Assembly (NCBI GenBank): GCA_031267295.1
Contig: JAIRZI010000073.1
Span: 1 to 52,544 of the forward strand
DNA length: 52,544 nt
Reading direction: 5' to 3'
DNA from: Propionibacteriaceae bacterium
GTDB taxonomy: Bacteria; Actinomycetota; Actinomycetes; Propionibacteriales; Propionibacteriaceae
Shown here: piece after piece, positions 1 through 9,406 of the stretch
Numbering within the stretch: position 1 is the first letter of the stretch
Layout: each line of letters begins with the position of its first letter
Position numbers and translations under genes: made by a program
The notes under the pieces: generated by a model
The model's input: the letters and a program-made list of their open reading frames with translations, nothing else
Databases searched by the model: none
Told to the model about the DNA's origin: nothing

Positions 1-6
1 GTCTCC

Positions 7-300
7 CCGTCACTGCGAAGAGCATAGGGCGGCACGACGCAACAACGCACAGTAACGTATCGAGTCTCTCCGTCATTGCGAGGAGCGCAAGCGACGAAGC
101 AATCCAGAAAAGTAATTACTAAGCAAAAGAGGTTTTCGTTCAACAAACCCGAACTAGAAAGACTCACATAAACGACACCAAAATAACCGGACTGCTTCGC
201 ATCCTCACGGACACTCGCAATGACGGGTGGCAGGTGATGATTCTGGGAGTTTCCCGTCATTGCGAGGAGCGCAAGCGACGAAGCAATCCAGAAAAGAAGT
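7..300. repeat. Family A palindromic repeat: one head unit, one full core (70-226) and a second partial core start (254-~297)
   Basis: CCGTCATTGCGAGGAGCGCAAGCGACGAAGCAATCCAG at 70 and ctcgcaatgacgg ending at 226 form inverted ends; same sequence recurs at 23.6, 36.1 and 36.5 kb. Confidence 0.85.
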
Positions 301-486
301 GCGTAGTGCAAAAACCCAACGTGCATTTAACAAACACTTACTGCACTACCCGCACCTCTGATGGTCTGAAAACCCGAGAAAATCAGTGCTTCCCTAAGCA
401 ACGTGCCCGTTAAATGTTTGAGCGCACTTGTGCCCTAATTACCGTCTCTCGCTTAAAAGCGCCGCCACAACCCGTATCATCGATAT

Positions 487-1401
487 ATGCCGAACGAAGC
501 GAAAACTTGGCAGAACATCACACTTACCGTTGCGATCATAACGGTGAGCGCGATTGTTGCTGTCCTTATTATCAATTTGCTCATTGGTCGGTTAGTAAAC
601 GCCTCCGTGAACCGCGCCAAGGAACGCTCAACGGAACGCACTGGACGCGCGGCAGTGGCTGACGACACCTCCCGGGCGGCTCATCGCATCAGAACTTTAG
701 GGCAAGCGCTAAAACTGATCTCAACTTGGGCGATCATATTCATAGCTTTCTTTATGACGCTACATGAACTCGGTTTTAATACCGCACCGTTGCTCGCCTC
801 CGCCGGTATTGGCGGTATCGCTATCGGCCTTGGTGCCCAGTCGCTCATCAAAGATATTTTCGGCGGGGTGTTCCTGATTTTGGAAGATCAGTTTGGAATC
901 GGTGATTACGTAATTATCGGCGAACTAAAAGGAGTAGTGCAATCTATCGGTGTCCGAGTTACCCGTATTCAAGATAGTTCCGGTGCAGTGTGGTATGTGC
1001 GTAACGGTGAAATCTCTACTCTCGGCAATCAATCGCAAGGGTGGTCGAGCGCGTATGTGAAGTTACCTGTCGCGTTGACCGAAGACCCATTCAAGGTTAT
1101 TCGAGTGTTGGAGTCGGTAACCGCAGAGTTGGAACACGACCCACAGTGGCATAACCAGATGTTAGAACCTCCCAGTGTGCAGGGCTTATCGGCGTTCGAC
1201 TCCGCCGAGATGATATTCCAAGTGCAACTTAAATGCCCCGCGAACAAACAGTGGACGGTGGAACGCGAACTGCGAGCGCGTGCTCTTTTAGCTTTCCAAC
1301 ACGCTGGTATCAAAACGCCAATCCATCTCGTTAACACCCCAGGATTAGGCGTATTCGAGATACCGGAAGATAGTGCAACCACGAACAGTGAAAAACCCTA
1401 A
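487..1401 (+). CDS. MscS-family mechanosensitive ion channel
   Basis: 304 aa ORF with N-terminal TMs and the motif LLASAGIGGIAIGLGAQSLIKDIFGGVFLILEDQFGIGDYV typical of MscS. Confidence 0.92.
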   Translation: MPNEAKTWQNITLTVAIITVSAIVAVLIINLLIGRLVNASVNRAKERSTERTGRAAVADDTSRAAHRIRTLGQALKLISTWAIIFIAFFMTLHELGFNTAPLLASAGIGGIAIGLGAQSLIKDIFGGVFLILEDQFGIGDYVIIGELKGVVQSIGVRVTRIQDSSGAVWYVRNGEISTLGNQSQGWSSAYVKLPVALTEDPFKVIRVLESVTAELEHDPQWHNQMLEPPSVQGLSAFDSAEMIFQVQLKCPANKQWTVERELRARALLAFQHAGIKTPIHLVNTPGLGVFEIPEDSATTNSEKP

Positions 1402-1577
1402 ATCACAACGCAAATTGGATAACAGCTACCCACAGTCTCTTCCAACGCAACGATGTCTGTAGTTCTTCGTACTGTGAGTTCACACACTGAAAAGCGTGGC
1501 AGCACACCTTTAAACAGCGCTACCAGTTACGCTTTTATCGGCGACTTATTAGCGTCTGGGAGCATTCGCCTATTAGA

Positions 1578-3044
1578 TTGGCTGTTATGTCCGAGTTGAG
1601 TGCTACGCAGCAGCGCGCCCTCGCAGAACTACTCCAACTAACCCCGGTGATCAATGAACTAGGGACACTGTTCCGTAACGCTGGGCATCAGCTTTACTTG
1701 GTGGGCGGGTCAGTGCGTGATGCACTGCTGGGGCGGCTCGGTAACGATCTGGACTTCACCACGTCCGCACCGCCGGATAAGACGCAGGCGTTGTTGGAGA
1801 GCTACACGAACGCCGTATGGGATGTCGGTAAAAATTGGGGCACTATAGCCGCTAAAAAAACGACTTCAAATGGCAGCAGTTGGCTGATTGAAATCACCAC
1901 ATTTCGCGCCGATACTTACCACAAAGATTCTCGTAAACCCAGCGTCAAATACGGTGACAATATTGCAGACGACCTAGTGCGTCGCGATTTCACCAGCAAC
2001 GCGATGGCGATCGACGTGTCTCACCCATCCGGAACGCCACAGTTGATAGACCCATACGACGGTTTAGAAGATTTAGCCGATCATCTGATTCGTACCCCAG
2101 CCGCCCCCGAATTGTCGTTCTCCGACGATCCGTTGCGCATCATGCGAGCGGCGCGTTTCGCGTCTCAACTCAAGTTTAAAGTTACGCCCGACGTACAAGC
2201 TGCCATGAAAGCGATGGCGGAACGCATTACTATAATTTCTGCGGAACGGGTGCAGGCAGAGTTAACGAAACTGCTACTAACCGATAGCCCGGCACGCGGC
2301 CTTGACCTACTCGTCAGCACTGGCGTTGCCGAATACGTGTTGCCGGAACTGCCCGCACTACAGTTAGAGCGCGATGAACACGCGATGCATAAGGACATCT
2401 ACGCTCACTCTCTGGTGGTGCTACAGCAAGCAATCGAACTGGAGCACACCCGGCGACACTCTCCCGACATCATCACTCGTCTTGCGGCGCTGCTACATGA
2501 CATCGGTAAACCCGCCACCAAACGCATCATTGGCGGCAAAGTGAGTTTCCTCTATCACGACATAGTCGGCGCAAAACTGGTGCGTAAACGTCTCAGGGCA
2601 CTTAAATACCCCAATGAGATCGTGGATGCCGTGGCACAGCTAGTCGAACAACATCTTCGTTTTCACGGCTACGGCGAGCAAGAGTGGACTGATTCAGCGG
2701 TGCGGCGTTACGTACATGATGCTGGAAGCCAACTGGAACGCCTGCATATTTTAACCCGCGCTGACTGCACCACCCGCAACGCCGCAAAAGCCACCCGGTT
2801 GCGCCGCACTTACGACGAACTGGAGTTTCGGATAGACGAACTCAAGAAGCAGGAAGAATTGGACGCGATTCGCCCCGATTTAGATGGCTTGCAGATCATG
2901 GAACTACTTGGCATCGCTCCGGGGGCACTGGTGGGGGAAGCGTATCGTTTCCTGTTGGAACGTCGGATGGCTGCTGGCCCACTCGGCGCAGAACGTGCCC
3001 GCGAAGAACTGTTACGCTGGTGGGCTGATCGCTCCAAACTCTAA
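1578..3044 (+). CDS. pcnA: CCA tRNA nucleotidyltransferase (poly(A) polymerase family with HD domain)
   Basis: LVGGSVRDALLGRLGNDLDFTT, RRDFTSNAMAID, LLHDIGKPATK HD motif. Confidence 0.94.
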   Translation: MAVMSELSATQQRALAELLQLTPVINELGTLFRNAGHQLYLVGGSVRDALLGRLGNDLDFTTSAPPDKTQALLESYTNAVWDVGKNWGTIAAKKTTSNGSSWLIEITTFRADTYHKDSRKPSVKYGDNIADDLVRRDFTSNAMAIDVSHPSGTPQLIDPYDGLEDLADHLIRTPAAPELSFSDDPLRIMRAARFASQLKFKVTPDVQAAMKAMAERITIISAERVQAELTKLLLTDSPARGLDLLVSTGVAEYVLPELPALQLERDEHAMHKDIYAHSLVVLQQAIELEHTRRHSPDIITRLAALLHDIGKPATKRIIGGKVSFLYHDIVGAKLVRKRLRALKYPNEIVDAVAQLVEQHLRFHGYGEQEWTDSAVRRYVHDAGSQLERLHILTRADCTTRNAAKATRLRRTYDELEFRIDELKKQEELDAIRPDLDGLQIMELLGIAPGALVGEAYRFLLERRMAAGPLGAERAREELLRWWADRSKL

Positions 3045-3253
3045 ACTGCAAAGGCTATGTTTGTTGGCGCAGCTTAAAAATCCAGTTTCTGGGCGTACTA
3101 GATACCTACTGCGAAATCACGGCGTATCGCAGCAACCAAAACAATCCTATTCGCACTGCTCCCCGCGAAAATACTTGAACTCTCCGCTACCACAAAACCC
3201 GAATCTAGCGATTGAAGAAGCGGCAACTACCGCACACCACGTAACATTAAAGA

Positions 3254-5383
3254 GTGCGAATAGCAGCGTCACTAATCAATCGGACACTCCGCGACGGTGC
3301 TGGGCGCGTTTTGCTTGCGTTCGTTTTAGTGTTCGTTTCGATCGCCGGTACTCCGTCACAGCTTTCAGCAGTTGCAGACGAAGTAGCGCACATTGCAGTC
3401 ACTACACTAACTCCCGAAGTGTTAACCGAGGGCATGTTGGCGAGTGTGGAAGGCACGGTTACTAACGACACCAGCCAACCTTTCAATGACGTTCGAGTGG
3501 CGCTCCAGATAGACCCGAACGCTATCAAAACCGCAGCCGATCTCGCCGCAGTGGTTTCCAAAGAACCTACTACACATAGTGACTTGACTCTGCTGGTCGA
3601 TGTGCTTTCCACCGTGAACAGCGTACTTTCCCCTGGAGAATCAGCTACTTTCACCTTGGAAGTTGACCCGCTAGCTCATGGGCTTATACCGGGAGCGGTG
3701 TATGCCATCGATCTGCAGTTACAACAACGTATCCAAGGGGATTGGACATCGCTGGCGGCCACCCGAGTTTTACTAACTTATCTCGCCGGCCAAGGTGAAT
3801 CGGTTGAGCACCCGACAGCAGTGTCGGTGGTGGCGCTGAACTCCCAACCGTCCCTTATCATTCCTGCGGAGGAGGGCAGCAACCCTTCTGTTGCGGTGTT
3901 CGCTAACGAGCATCTCGGCGCTGAACTGGAAACTCGCCTTAATGAATTACTGGATTACGCTGAACACTTCGACGCAAATGTGGTTATTGACCCGCTGCTG
4001 TACGACGAAGTTAGCGCACTGGCTGCCGGATACAGTGTGTCCGACTCCGACGCTACTGTGGTGGCAGGTAGTAAACAAGCCGTTGCCGCTAGTTGGCTCA
4101 ACCGGTTGAATACATTGTTAACCACCGCTGGTGGCCGTTGCTATCGGGGATTGTCCGCTACACCAGAGTTGGCTGCGGTAGCGGATACCGCATATAGCAC
4201 AGTGGTAGCGGCGGCCGCTAGCACTCTAAGAGAGGGACATCCACTAGCTGAATTGCCGTTGGCAGTATTAAGTATCACCGGACGTTTAGACGCTGTGACG
4301 TTGGCGTATCTTGCAGAAACTGAACCGAACGTTATAGTCAGCGACTCCGTTGCTACCAGTACCTTTTCTCGAATTGCCGAGCGTCCGGTACTGGTAGCCG
4401 CAGCTAATCTGGTGGCACGCGACGGCACCTCACCCAGCAGCGCAACTTTGCTAGTTCGCCGTACTCGACTGCACGCCGAACAGTACCTGGCGTGGCTGGC
4501 AGCATCACCGTTAGTCACAGTTGTCACGGATCAATCGCAAGTATTGGTTGAGACGGATATGCCAACTGACTTCGTCGCGGTGCCGCTTAACAGCTTGCAG
4601 CCGTCTGAAGCCCCCATCGTTTGGGTGCCTACCGCTGCGCCGCCGCTCCAAATCCCTGCCACGATGCTAGACCTTGTGCAAGCGGTAGACACTGACTTCA
4701 CCTACTGGTCACATATCAGCCCTACCCCTGAACTGGTGCAGTTGGGCAGAAATACTGTGGTGTCGGCTGCCTGGTCGGCAAGTTGGGCAGGCGATTGGGC
4801 TAGCGCCGCTAACTGGTTACAGCAACGCGCCGAGTTGATACGTACTGCGCTTGCAGCCGGGAAAATCGCTTTGAAAATCACCCCCGAGTGGCACATAAGT
4901 GAAGATACCACCGCTATGCCGGTACAGCTCACCAACAACATGGGGGTAGCAGTACGGGTGCGAGTGTTGTTCAACACTGAGAATGAACAGCGGTTGTCTA
5001 TTCCCGCGTCCGATTTTGTCGTAATTGCTCCTGGCGAAACTGAAACCATTCGGGTCGAACCTACGGTGTACGGTAGCGGCACACTCGCCGTCACTGCGCG
5101 CATCCAAGACGGTTTCGGCAATCTTGTGGGCGACCTGGCACGGTTCACGGTCAGTTCCAGCACTGCGAGCGCGCTGGCGTGGATCACCATAATTATGGCT
5201 GGGGCGGCTTTCCTGATAGCCACAGGTTTACGAGTACGTCACGTACGCAAGTATGGAAAACGTGCTGGACCCAACCACCGCAGCCTGGTAACACAGCTAT
5301 CTGGCAAATTCGCTAGCAGTAAAGACCGCGAACTGCGCGGCGCGGCAACACAATCACCTGACTCACAGGCAGACTTGTCTTAA
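3254..5383 (+). CDS. DUF6049-like large secreted/membrane-anchored protein (positional equivalent of mycobacterial Rv3909)
   Basis: 709 aa, N-terminal signal/TM, C-terminal TM; lies between the CCA-adding enzyme and the pseudokinase as in actinobacteria. Confidence 0.75.
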   Translation: MRIAASLINRTLRDGAGRVLLAFVLVFVSIAGTPSQLSAVADEVAHIAVTTLTPEVLTEGMLASVEGTVTNDTSQPFNDVRVALQIDPNAIKTAADLAAVVSKEPTTHSDLTLLVDVLSTVNSVLSPGESATFTLEVDPLAHGLIPGAVYAIDLQLQQRIQGDWTSLAATRVLLTYLAGQGESVEHPTAVSVVALNSQPSLIIPAEEGSNPSVAVFANEHLGAELETRLNELLDYAEHFDANVVIDPLLYDEVSALAAGYSVSDSDATVVAGSKQAVAASWLNRLNTLLTTAGGRCYRGLSATPELAAVADTAYSTVVAAAASTLREGHPLAELPLAVLSITGRLDAVTLAYLAETEPNVIVSDSVATSTFSRIAERPVLVAAANLVARDGTSPSSATLLVRRTRLHAEQYLAWLAASPLVTVVTDQSQVLVETDMPTDFVAVPLNSLQPSEAPIVWVPTAAPPLQIPATMLDLVQAVDTDFTYWSHISPTPELVQLGRNTVVSAAWSASWAGDWASAANWLQQRAELIRTALAAGKIALKITPEWHISEDTTAMPVQLTNNMGVAVRVRVLFNTENEQRLSIPASDFVVIAPGETETIRVEPTVYGSGTLAVTARIQDGFGNLVGDLARFTVSSSTASALAWITIIMAGAAFLIATGLRVRHVRKYGKRAGPNHRSLVTQLSGKFASSKDRELRGAATQSPDSQADLS

Positions 5384-5452
5384 GGAAACACTGAGTGAAC
5401 AACGTTTCTCTCAAGGTCAAGCCGTAGCCACTGCAGCAAGGAAGGTGGACAG

Positions 5453-7282
5453 ATGGCGAAGAACGTCTTTGACGACCCCCAGTTGTCGCCGCAGTTACCG
5501 AGCGGTGAAGTGACTTTTGGGCAAGTTCTGGGGGCACGTTATCGTTTAGACGAACAGTTGCTCACAGTGGATGAAATCGGCTTGTGGCGCGGTTGGGATG
5601 AACAACTATCGCGGATCGTGCTGCTATACGTATTACCCCCAAATCATCCGCGCACTACGGCGGTGCTAAACGCCGCCCGCGTCGCGTCACAAGCAGTAGA
5701 CGCCCGCTTTTTGCGCGTACTTGACGCTTTGGAGTACGGCCCTAGTGAGCCGGCATCTTTCGTGGTATGCGAATGTGTACCGGGTTATCACCTACAAGCT
5801 GTATTGACCGCCGGGCCAATCGGGTCGCTGGCGGCCACCTGGTTGACATCAGAAATCGCTAAAGCACTCCTGCCCTTGCACGCGGAACGTCTTTCACACG
5901 GCTTGCTGAACCCCGATTCAGTGGTTATTACTACTAACGGCAACATCAAAATTAGTGGTTTCCTGTTGGACTCGGTGCTCGGTGAAACTTCTGAAAAAGA
6001 TACCGACACCACTTGGGAGGAGCGCGAGGCAGTTGATGTCAGCGCGTTAGGGCAACTGTTGTACGCTTCCCTCACCGGGCATTGGCCTATCGTGACATCC
6101 GCCGATTCCGATTTTGGACTTCCCGTGGTGTACCGCGACACGCATGGCATCCCGGCACCGTCCGAACTGCGTTCTGGGGTGCCGCAGATATTAGATGTCA
6201 TCTGCACACAGATTCTCGCTCCAAAACCGGATAATCCGCAGTTGGATTCCGTACAGGACGTGGTAACCGCGCTAGCACAAGTATTAGGGGCAGCTGATGC
6301 CACCGAAGATCTCGCATATCGAGTGCGCGCATTAGCGGTGGTTGCCGAGCCGGCCACTACCCGACCAAGCAGCGCTACGGCGACAGATAACTCCAACTCA
6401 GTGAAGGTATTCGCTCCGCCGCCGGGTACTGACCCGAATCAAATTCTTGACGACTATGAGGACTCATCCGCCAAAATACCAATCGTGGGCGAAACTCCGA
6501 CGCAAGTTTCTCCAGCCGCCAATCCGGACGTTGCCGCACATCTGACGGCTCCAACAGCAGACGCTGCGCCAGTTGCCCCGAAAGCAAACGTTCCATCGCC
6601 AGCCGGAGTATCGGCAGACGCTTCCTCCTCAAGTGGAGTAGCTGTCGTGCTCCAACGACCGCTACGTTTTCTATTGACCCAAATTGGCAAGGTACCGTTG
6701 TGGCAACTGGGTCTTGGAGTGCTGTTAATAATTTTGGTGCTATTTTTTGTTATTAAAAATCTATTCGGCGGTGACACTGCCGCCCCTCCTGGCGGAGTGG
6801 AAGTCAAGACTGACATCGCTGCCGTCAGCAGTTTTGATCCCACAGCCGACGGCGGCTCTGGCGACGAATGCGACGAAATGGTGGGGAATGCGATTGACGG
6901 CAACCCCACCACCCGTTGGGAATGCAACTACTACGATTCCGCTAAACCGACTATGAAACCTGGGTTTGGGTTGCTGCTTACCTTGCCGTCGGAACAGTTA
7001 GTCACTGCCATCGGGCTGCAAGTACCTAACGCTGGTGCCACGGTACAGATCATGGTGCCTAACGCCGACAAACTGGCAACTGATGGAGCCGCCCCGACGG
7101 ATTCGGTGCAGTCCTGGCATGAAGTGGGTGGCGGACAGTTGGTGAACACCAGCGCTCGTTTCGTACTCACTGAACCGGTAAAAACTAAGTATGTGCTGAT
7201 TTATGCAACCGAATTGGCCGATGTTGGCAATTGGCAGTACGAGTTTGTAGTAACCGAAACCACAGTTTACGTGCAGCAGTAA
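5453..7282 (+). CDS. Protein kinase-like pseudokinase with TM and C-terminal extracellular discoidin-like domain (MviN pseudokinase type, without the flippase)
   Basis: Kinase fold region with degenerate motifs: VLLYVLPP in place of VAxK, HGLLNPDSV in place of HRDxxxxN, ISGF in place of DFG; single TM near residue 430; SGDECDEMVGNAIDGNPTTRWECNYY. Confidence 0.8.
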   Translation: MAKNVFDDPQLSPQLPSGEVTFGQVLGARYRLDEQLLTVDEIGLWRGWDEQLSRIVLLYVLPPNHPRTTAVLNAARVASQAVDARFLRVLDALEYGPSEPASFVVCECVPGYHLQAVLTAGPIGSLAATWLTSEIAKALLPLHAERLSHGLLNPDSVVITTNGNIKISGFLLDSVLGETSEKDTDTTWEEREAVDVSALGQLLYASLTGHWPIVTSADSDFGLPVVYRDTHGIPAPSELRSGVPQILDVICTQILAPKPDNPQLDSVQDVVTALAQVLGAADATEDLAYRVRALAVVAEPATTRPSSATATDNSNSVKVFAPPPGTDPNQILDDYEDSSAKIPIVGETPTQVSPAANPDVAAHLTAPTADAAPVAPKANVPSPAGVSADASSSSGVAVVLQRPLRFLLTQIGKVPLWQLGLGVLLIILVLFFVIKNLFGGDTAAPPGGVEVKTDIAAVSSFDPTADGGSGDECDEMVGNAIDGNPTTRWECNYYDSAKPTMKPGFGLLLTLPSEQLVTAIGLQVPNAGATVQIMVPNADKLATDGAAPTDSVQSWHEVGGGQLVNTSARFVLTEPVKTKYVLIYATELADVGNWQYEFVVTETTVYVQQ

Positions 7283-7313
7283 CCCCCGGATTGCTTACCA
7301 GTCACCGTACACA

Positions 7314-8039
7314 TTGCCCGGTAAGCTTAACCGTATGCACCTACTACTGATTAGGCATGGCGAATCCGAGAACAATGGCATCTACCGCACCACAAACGGC
7401 GACCTGTCTAAACTAGTGCCCGATCCCGATCTGACTACACTAGGCCGACGGCAAGCTGAAAAACTAGCGGCATTTTTTGCGGCAGGTAAGTTGCCCCGTC
7501 CCGATGTGCTGTACACCTCGTTGATGCGACGCGCCGTAGCCACTTCACTATCGATCTGCGAAACTCTTAAAATGAGTGCCATCGGACAACTAGACCTGCA
7601 CGAAGTCGCAGTAGCCGACGATGGCCCGGTTGGTGCGCCGGCACCGTCAACCGGCCAACCGGCCAGCGTGCTCCGCACCATCAACCCCCGACTAATAGTT
7701 CCTGATGAGGCAACCGAAGATGGTTGGTATCGCGGATCATTTGAGACCCCAGCTACGGCTTGGGACCGCGCCCAACGGTTCACGTCTTGGCTACTTGATA
7801 CCTATCATGGGCGCGATAACTGCGTGGCGCTCGTTGGCCATGGCTGGTTCCATCAGCTCATTCTGCGGGTACTGGTGCTGCACCCACCGCGCCCCGATGG
7901 CACGTTGCAGTCATGGTTCCGTATGTACAACACTGCCACTATCTCGCTGGTACTCCCGGGACATTTCGATCAAGAACTAGCCGATGTGCTCTGGATGAAC
8001 CGTTTTGACCACCTGGAACCAGATGAACTGACGGTATGA
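7314..8039 (+). CDS. Histidine phosphatase (phosphoglycerate mutase-like); start probably at 7335
   Basis: LLLIRHGESENN and ALVGHGWFHQLILR motifs. Confidence 0.88.
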   Translation: MPGKLNRMHLLLIRHGESENNGIYRTTNGDLSKLVPDPDLTTLGRRQAEKLAAFFAAGKLPRPDVLYTSLMRRAVATSLSICETLKMSAIGQLDLHEVAVADDGPVGAPAPSTGQPASVLRTINPRLIVPDEATEDGWYRGSFETPATAWDRAQRFTSWLLDTYHGRDNCVALVGHGWFHQLILRVLVLHPPRPDGTLQSWFRMYNTATISLVLPGHFDQELADVLWMNRFDHLEPDELTV

Positions 8040-8189
8040 GTAAGCGGCTACCCCGACATATCCCAGACATATCCCACTGAAATCATGCTGGGGTACATAT
8101 TTGTTTAGCTTGCAAGTCATGTCACCTGTTGAAATAATTTTTCAACTCAGATGAGACGCTAATGGATAGGTAGTCGAGTGCTCTAACAA

Positions 8190-9146
8190 ATGACACATAG
8201 AATTGGAAGTATGCAGATTCGCAACGTCATCATCATCGGTTCCGGCCCTGCTGGTTATACAGCAGCGATCTATAGCGCACGCGCCGGGTTGCAACCGCTG
8301 CTGTTTGAAGGCGCCTTGAACGCCGGTGGGATGTTGATGAATACCTCCGAAATTGAAAACTTCCCCGGCTTTCCTTCGGGCATCGGCGGACCCGATCTGA
8401 TGGCGAAACTGCGAGAGCAAGCCGAAAGTTTCGGCACCGAGTTCATCACGGACGACGTGGAGCGCGTCGATCTTGTCAGTGAAGTGAAACGAGTTTGGAG
8501 CGCTACCGGCGAAGAGTACGAAGCATGGTCAGTGATTTTGGCTATGGGTTCTGCGTACCGCCAACTCAATATTCCTGCTGAAACTAGCTATGCCGGTAAG
8601 GGGGTCTCCTGGTGTGCAACTTGTGACGGTTTCTTTTATCGCGGTAAAGAGATCGCAGTGATCGGCGGAGGAGACACCGCCCTTGAAGAGGCCATGTTTC
8701 TCACTCGTTTTGCCGACAAAGTGACGCTCATCCACCGTCGAGACGAGTTTCGCGCATCACACATTATGATTGAGCGACTGCGCGCTAACTCGAAAATCGT
8801 ACCTATTATGAACAGCGAAGTTGTCGATATGTCTGGTAACACTAAGCTCGCCGGACTCACCTTACGCGACACCGTCACTGGTGCCCTCACCGAACTGAGC
8901 GTCTCCGGGTTGTTTGAAGCTATCGGACACACCCCACGCTCAGAGTTGGTAGCCGGGCAGATTGAGTTGACAGCCGACGGTTACGTCAAAGTGAGCGCAC
9001 CAAGCACCGCAACTAACTTGCCTGGGGTGTTCGCCGCCGGTGACCTAACCGACCCAACATACCGCCAAGCTATCAGCGCCGCCGGTACGGGTTGCCGAGC
9101 CGCAATCGATACCGAACGCTACCTGGTAGTCACCGCCGCGAACTAG
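8190..9146 (+). CDS. trxB: Thioredoxin-disulfide reductase; start probably at 8211
   Basis: IIGSGPAGYTAAIYSARA, redox motif CATCDGFFYRG, GxGxxA NADPH site. Confidence 0.95.
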   Translation: MTHRIGSMQIRNVIIIGSGPAGYTAAIYSARAGLQPLLFEGALNAGGMLMNTSEIENFPGFPSGIGGPDLMAKLREQAESFGTEFITDDVERVDLVSEVKRVWSATGEEYEAWSVILAMGSAYRQLNIPAETSYAGKGVSWCATCDGFFYRGKEIAVIGGGDTALEEAMFLTRFADKVTLIHRRDEFRASHIMIERLRANSKIVPIMNSEVVDMSGNTKLAGLTLRDTVTGALTELSVSGLFEAIGHTPRSELVAGQIELTADGYVKVSAPSTATNLPGVFAAGDLTDPTYRQAISAAGTGCRAAIDTERYLVVTAAN

Positions 9147-9190
9147 TGAACAGTTAGCTGGCGCGCAACTAACTGCTAGCAATGTAGCGC

Positions 9191-9358
9191 TTAAGGATAC
9201 GCTGATTAATGCTGTGTTGTCGGTGGGGCATCAGGCGGGATGAGATTCACACCCCATATATTGTGGGTGGACTGGGTGTCCATCACAATATATGGGGTGT
9301 GAAGATCGCCCGATCTGATGTTCCAACGGTGACACATGATTAATCAGTGTTTCCTTAA
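9191..9358. repeat. Family B long-hairpin element with inverted ends (TTAAGGATACGCTGATTAAT / ATTAATCAGTGTTTCCTTAA)
   Basis: Inverted ends plus perfect 20 bp internal inverted repeat TTCACACCCCATATATTGTG (9246-9265) / CACAATATATGGGGTGTGAA (9284-9303). Confidence 0.85.
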
Positions 9359-9406
9359 ACAACCTTGGTAAGAATGAACCGTTTATAGCGCAACCAATTT
9401 GAGTAT

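Noticed and set aside
2884-3465. 193 aa ORF spanning the pcnA / DUF6049 boundary
   Set aside because: Overlaps two better-supported genes in another frame and shows no recognisable domain
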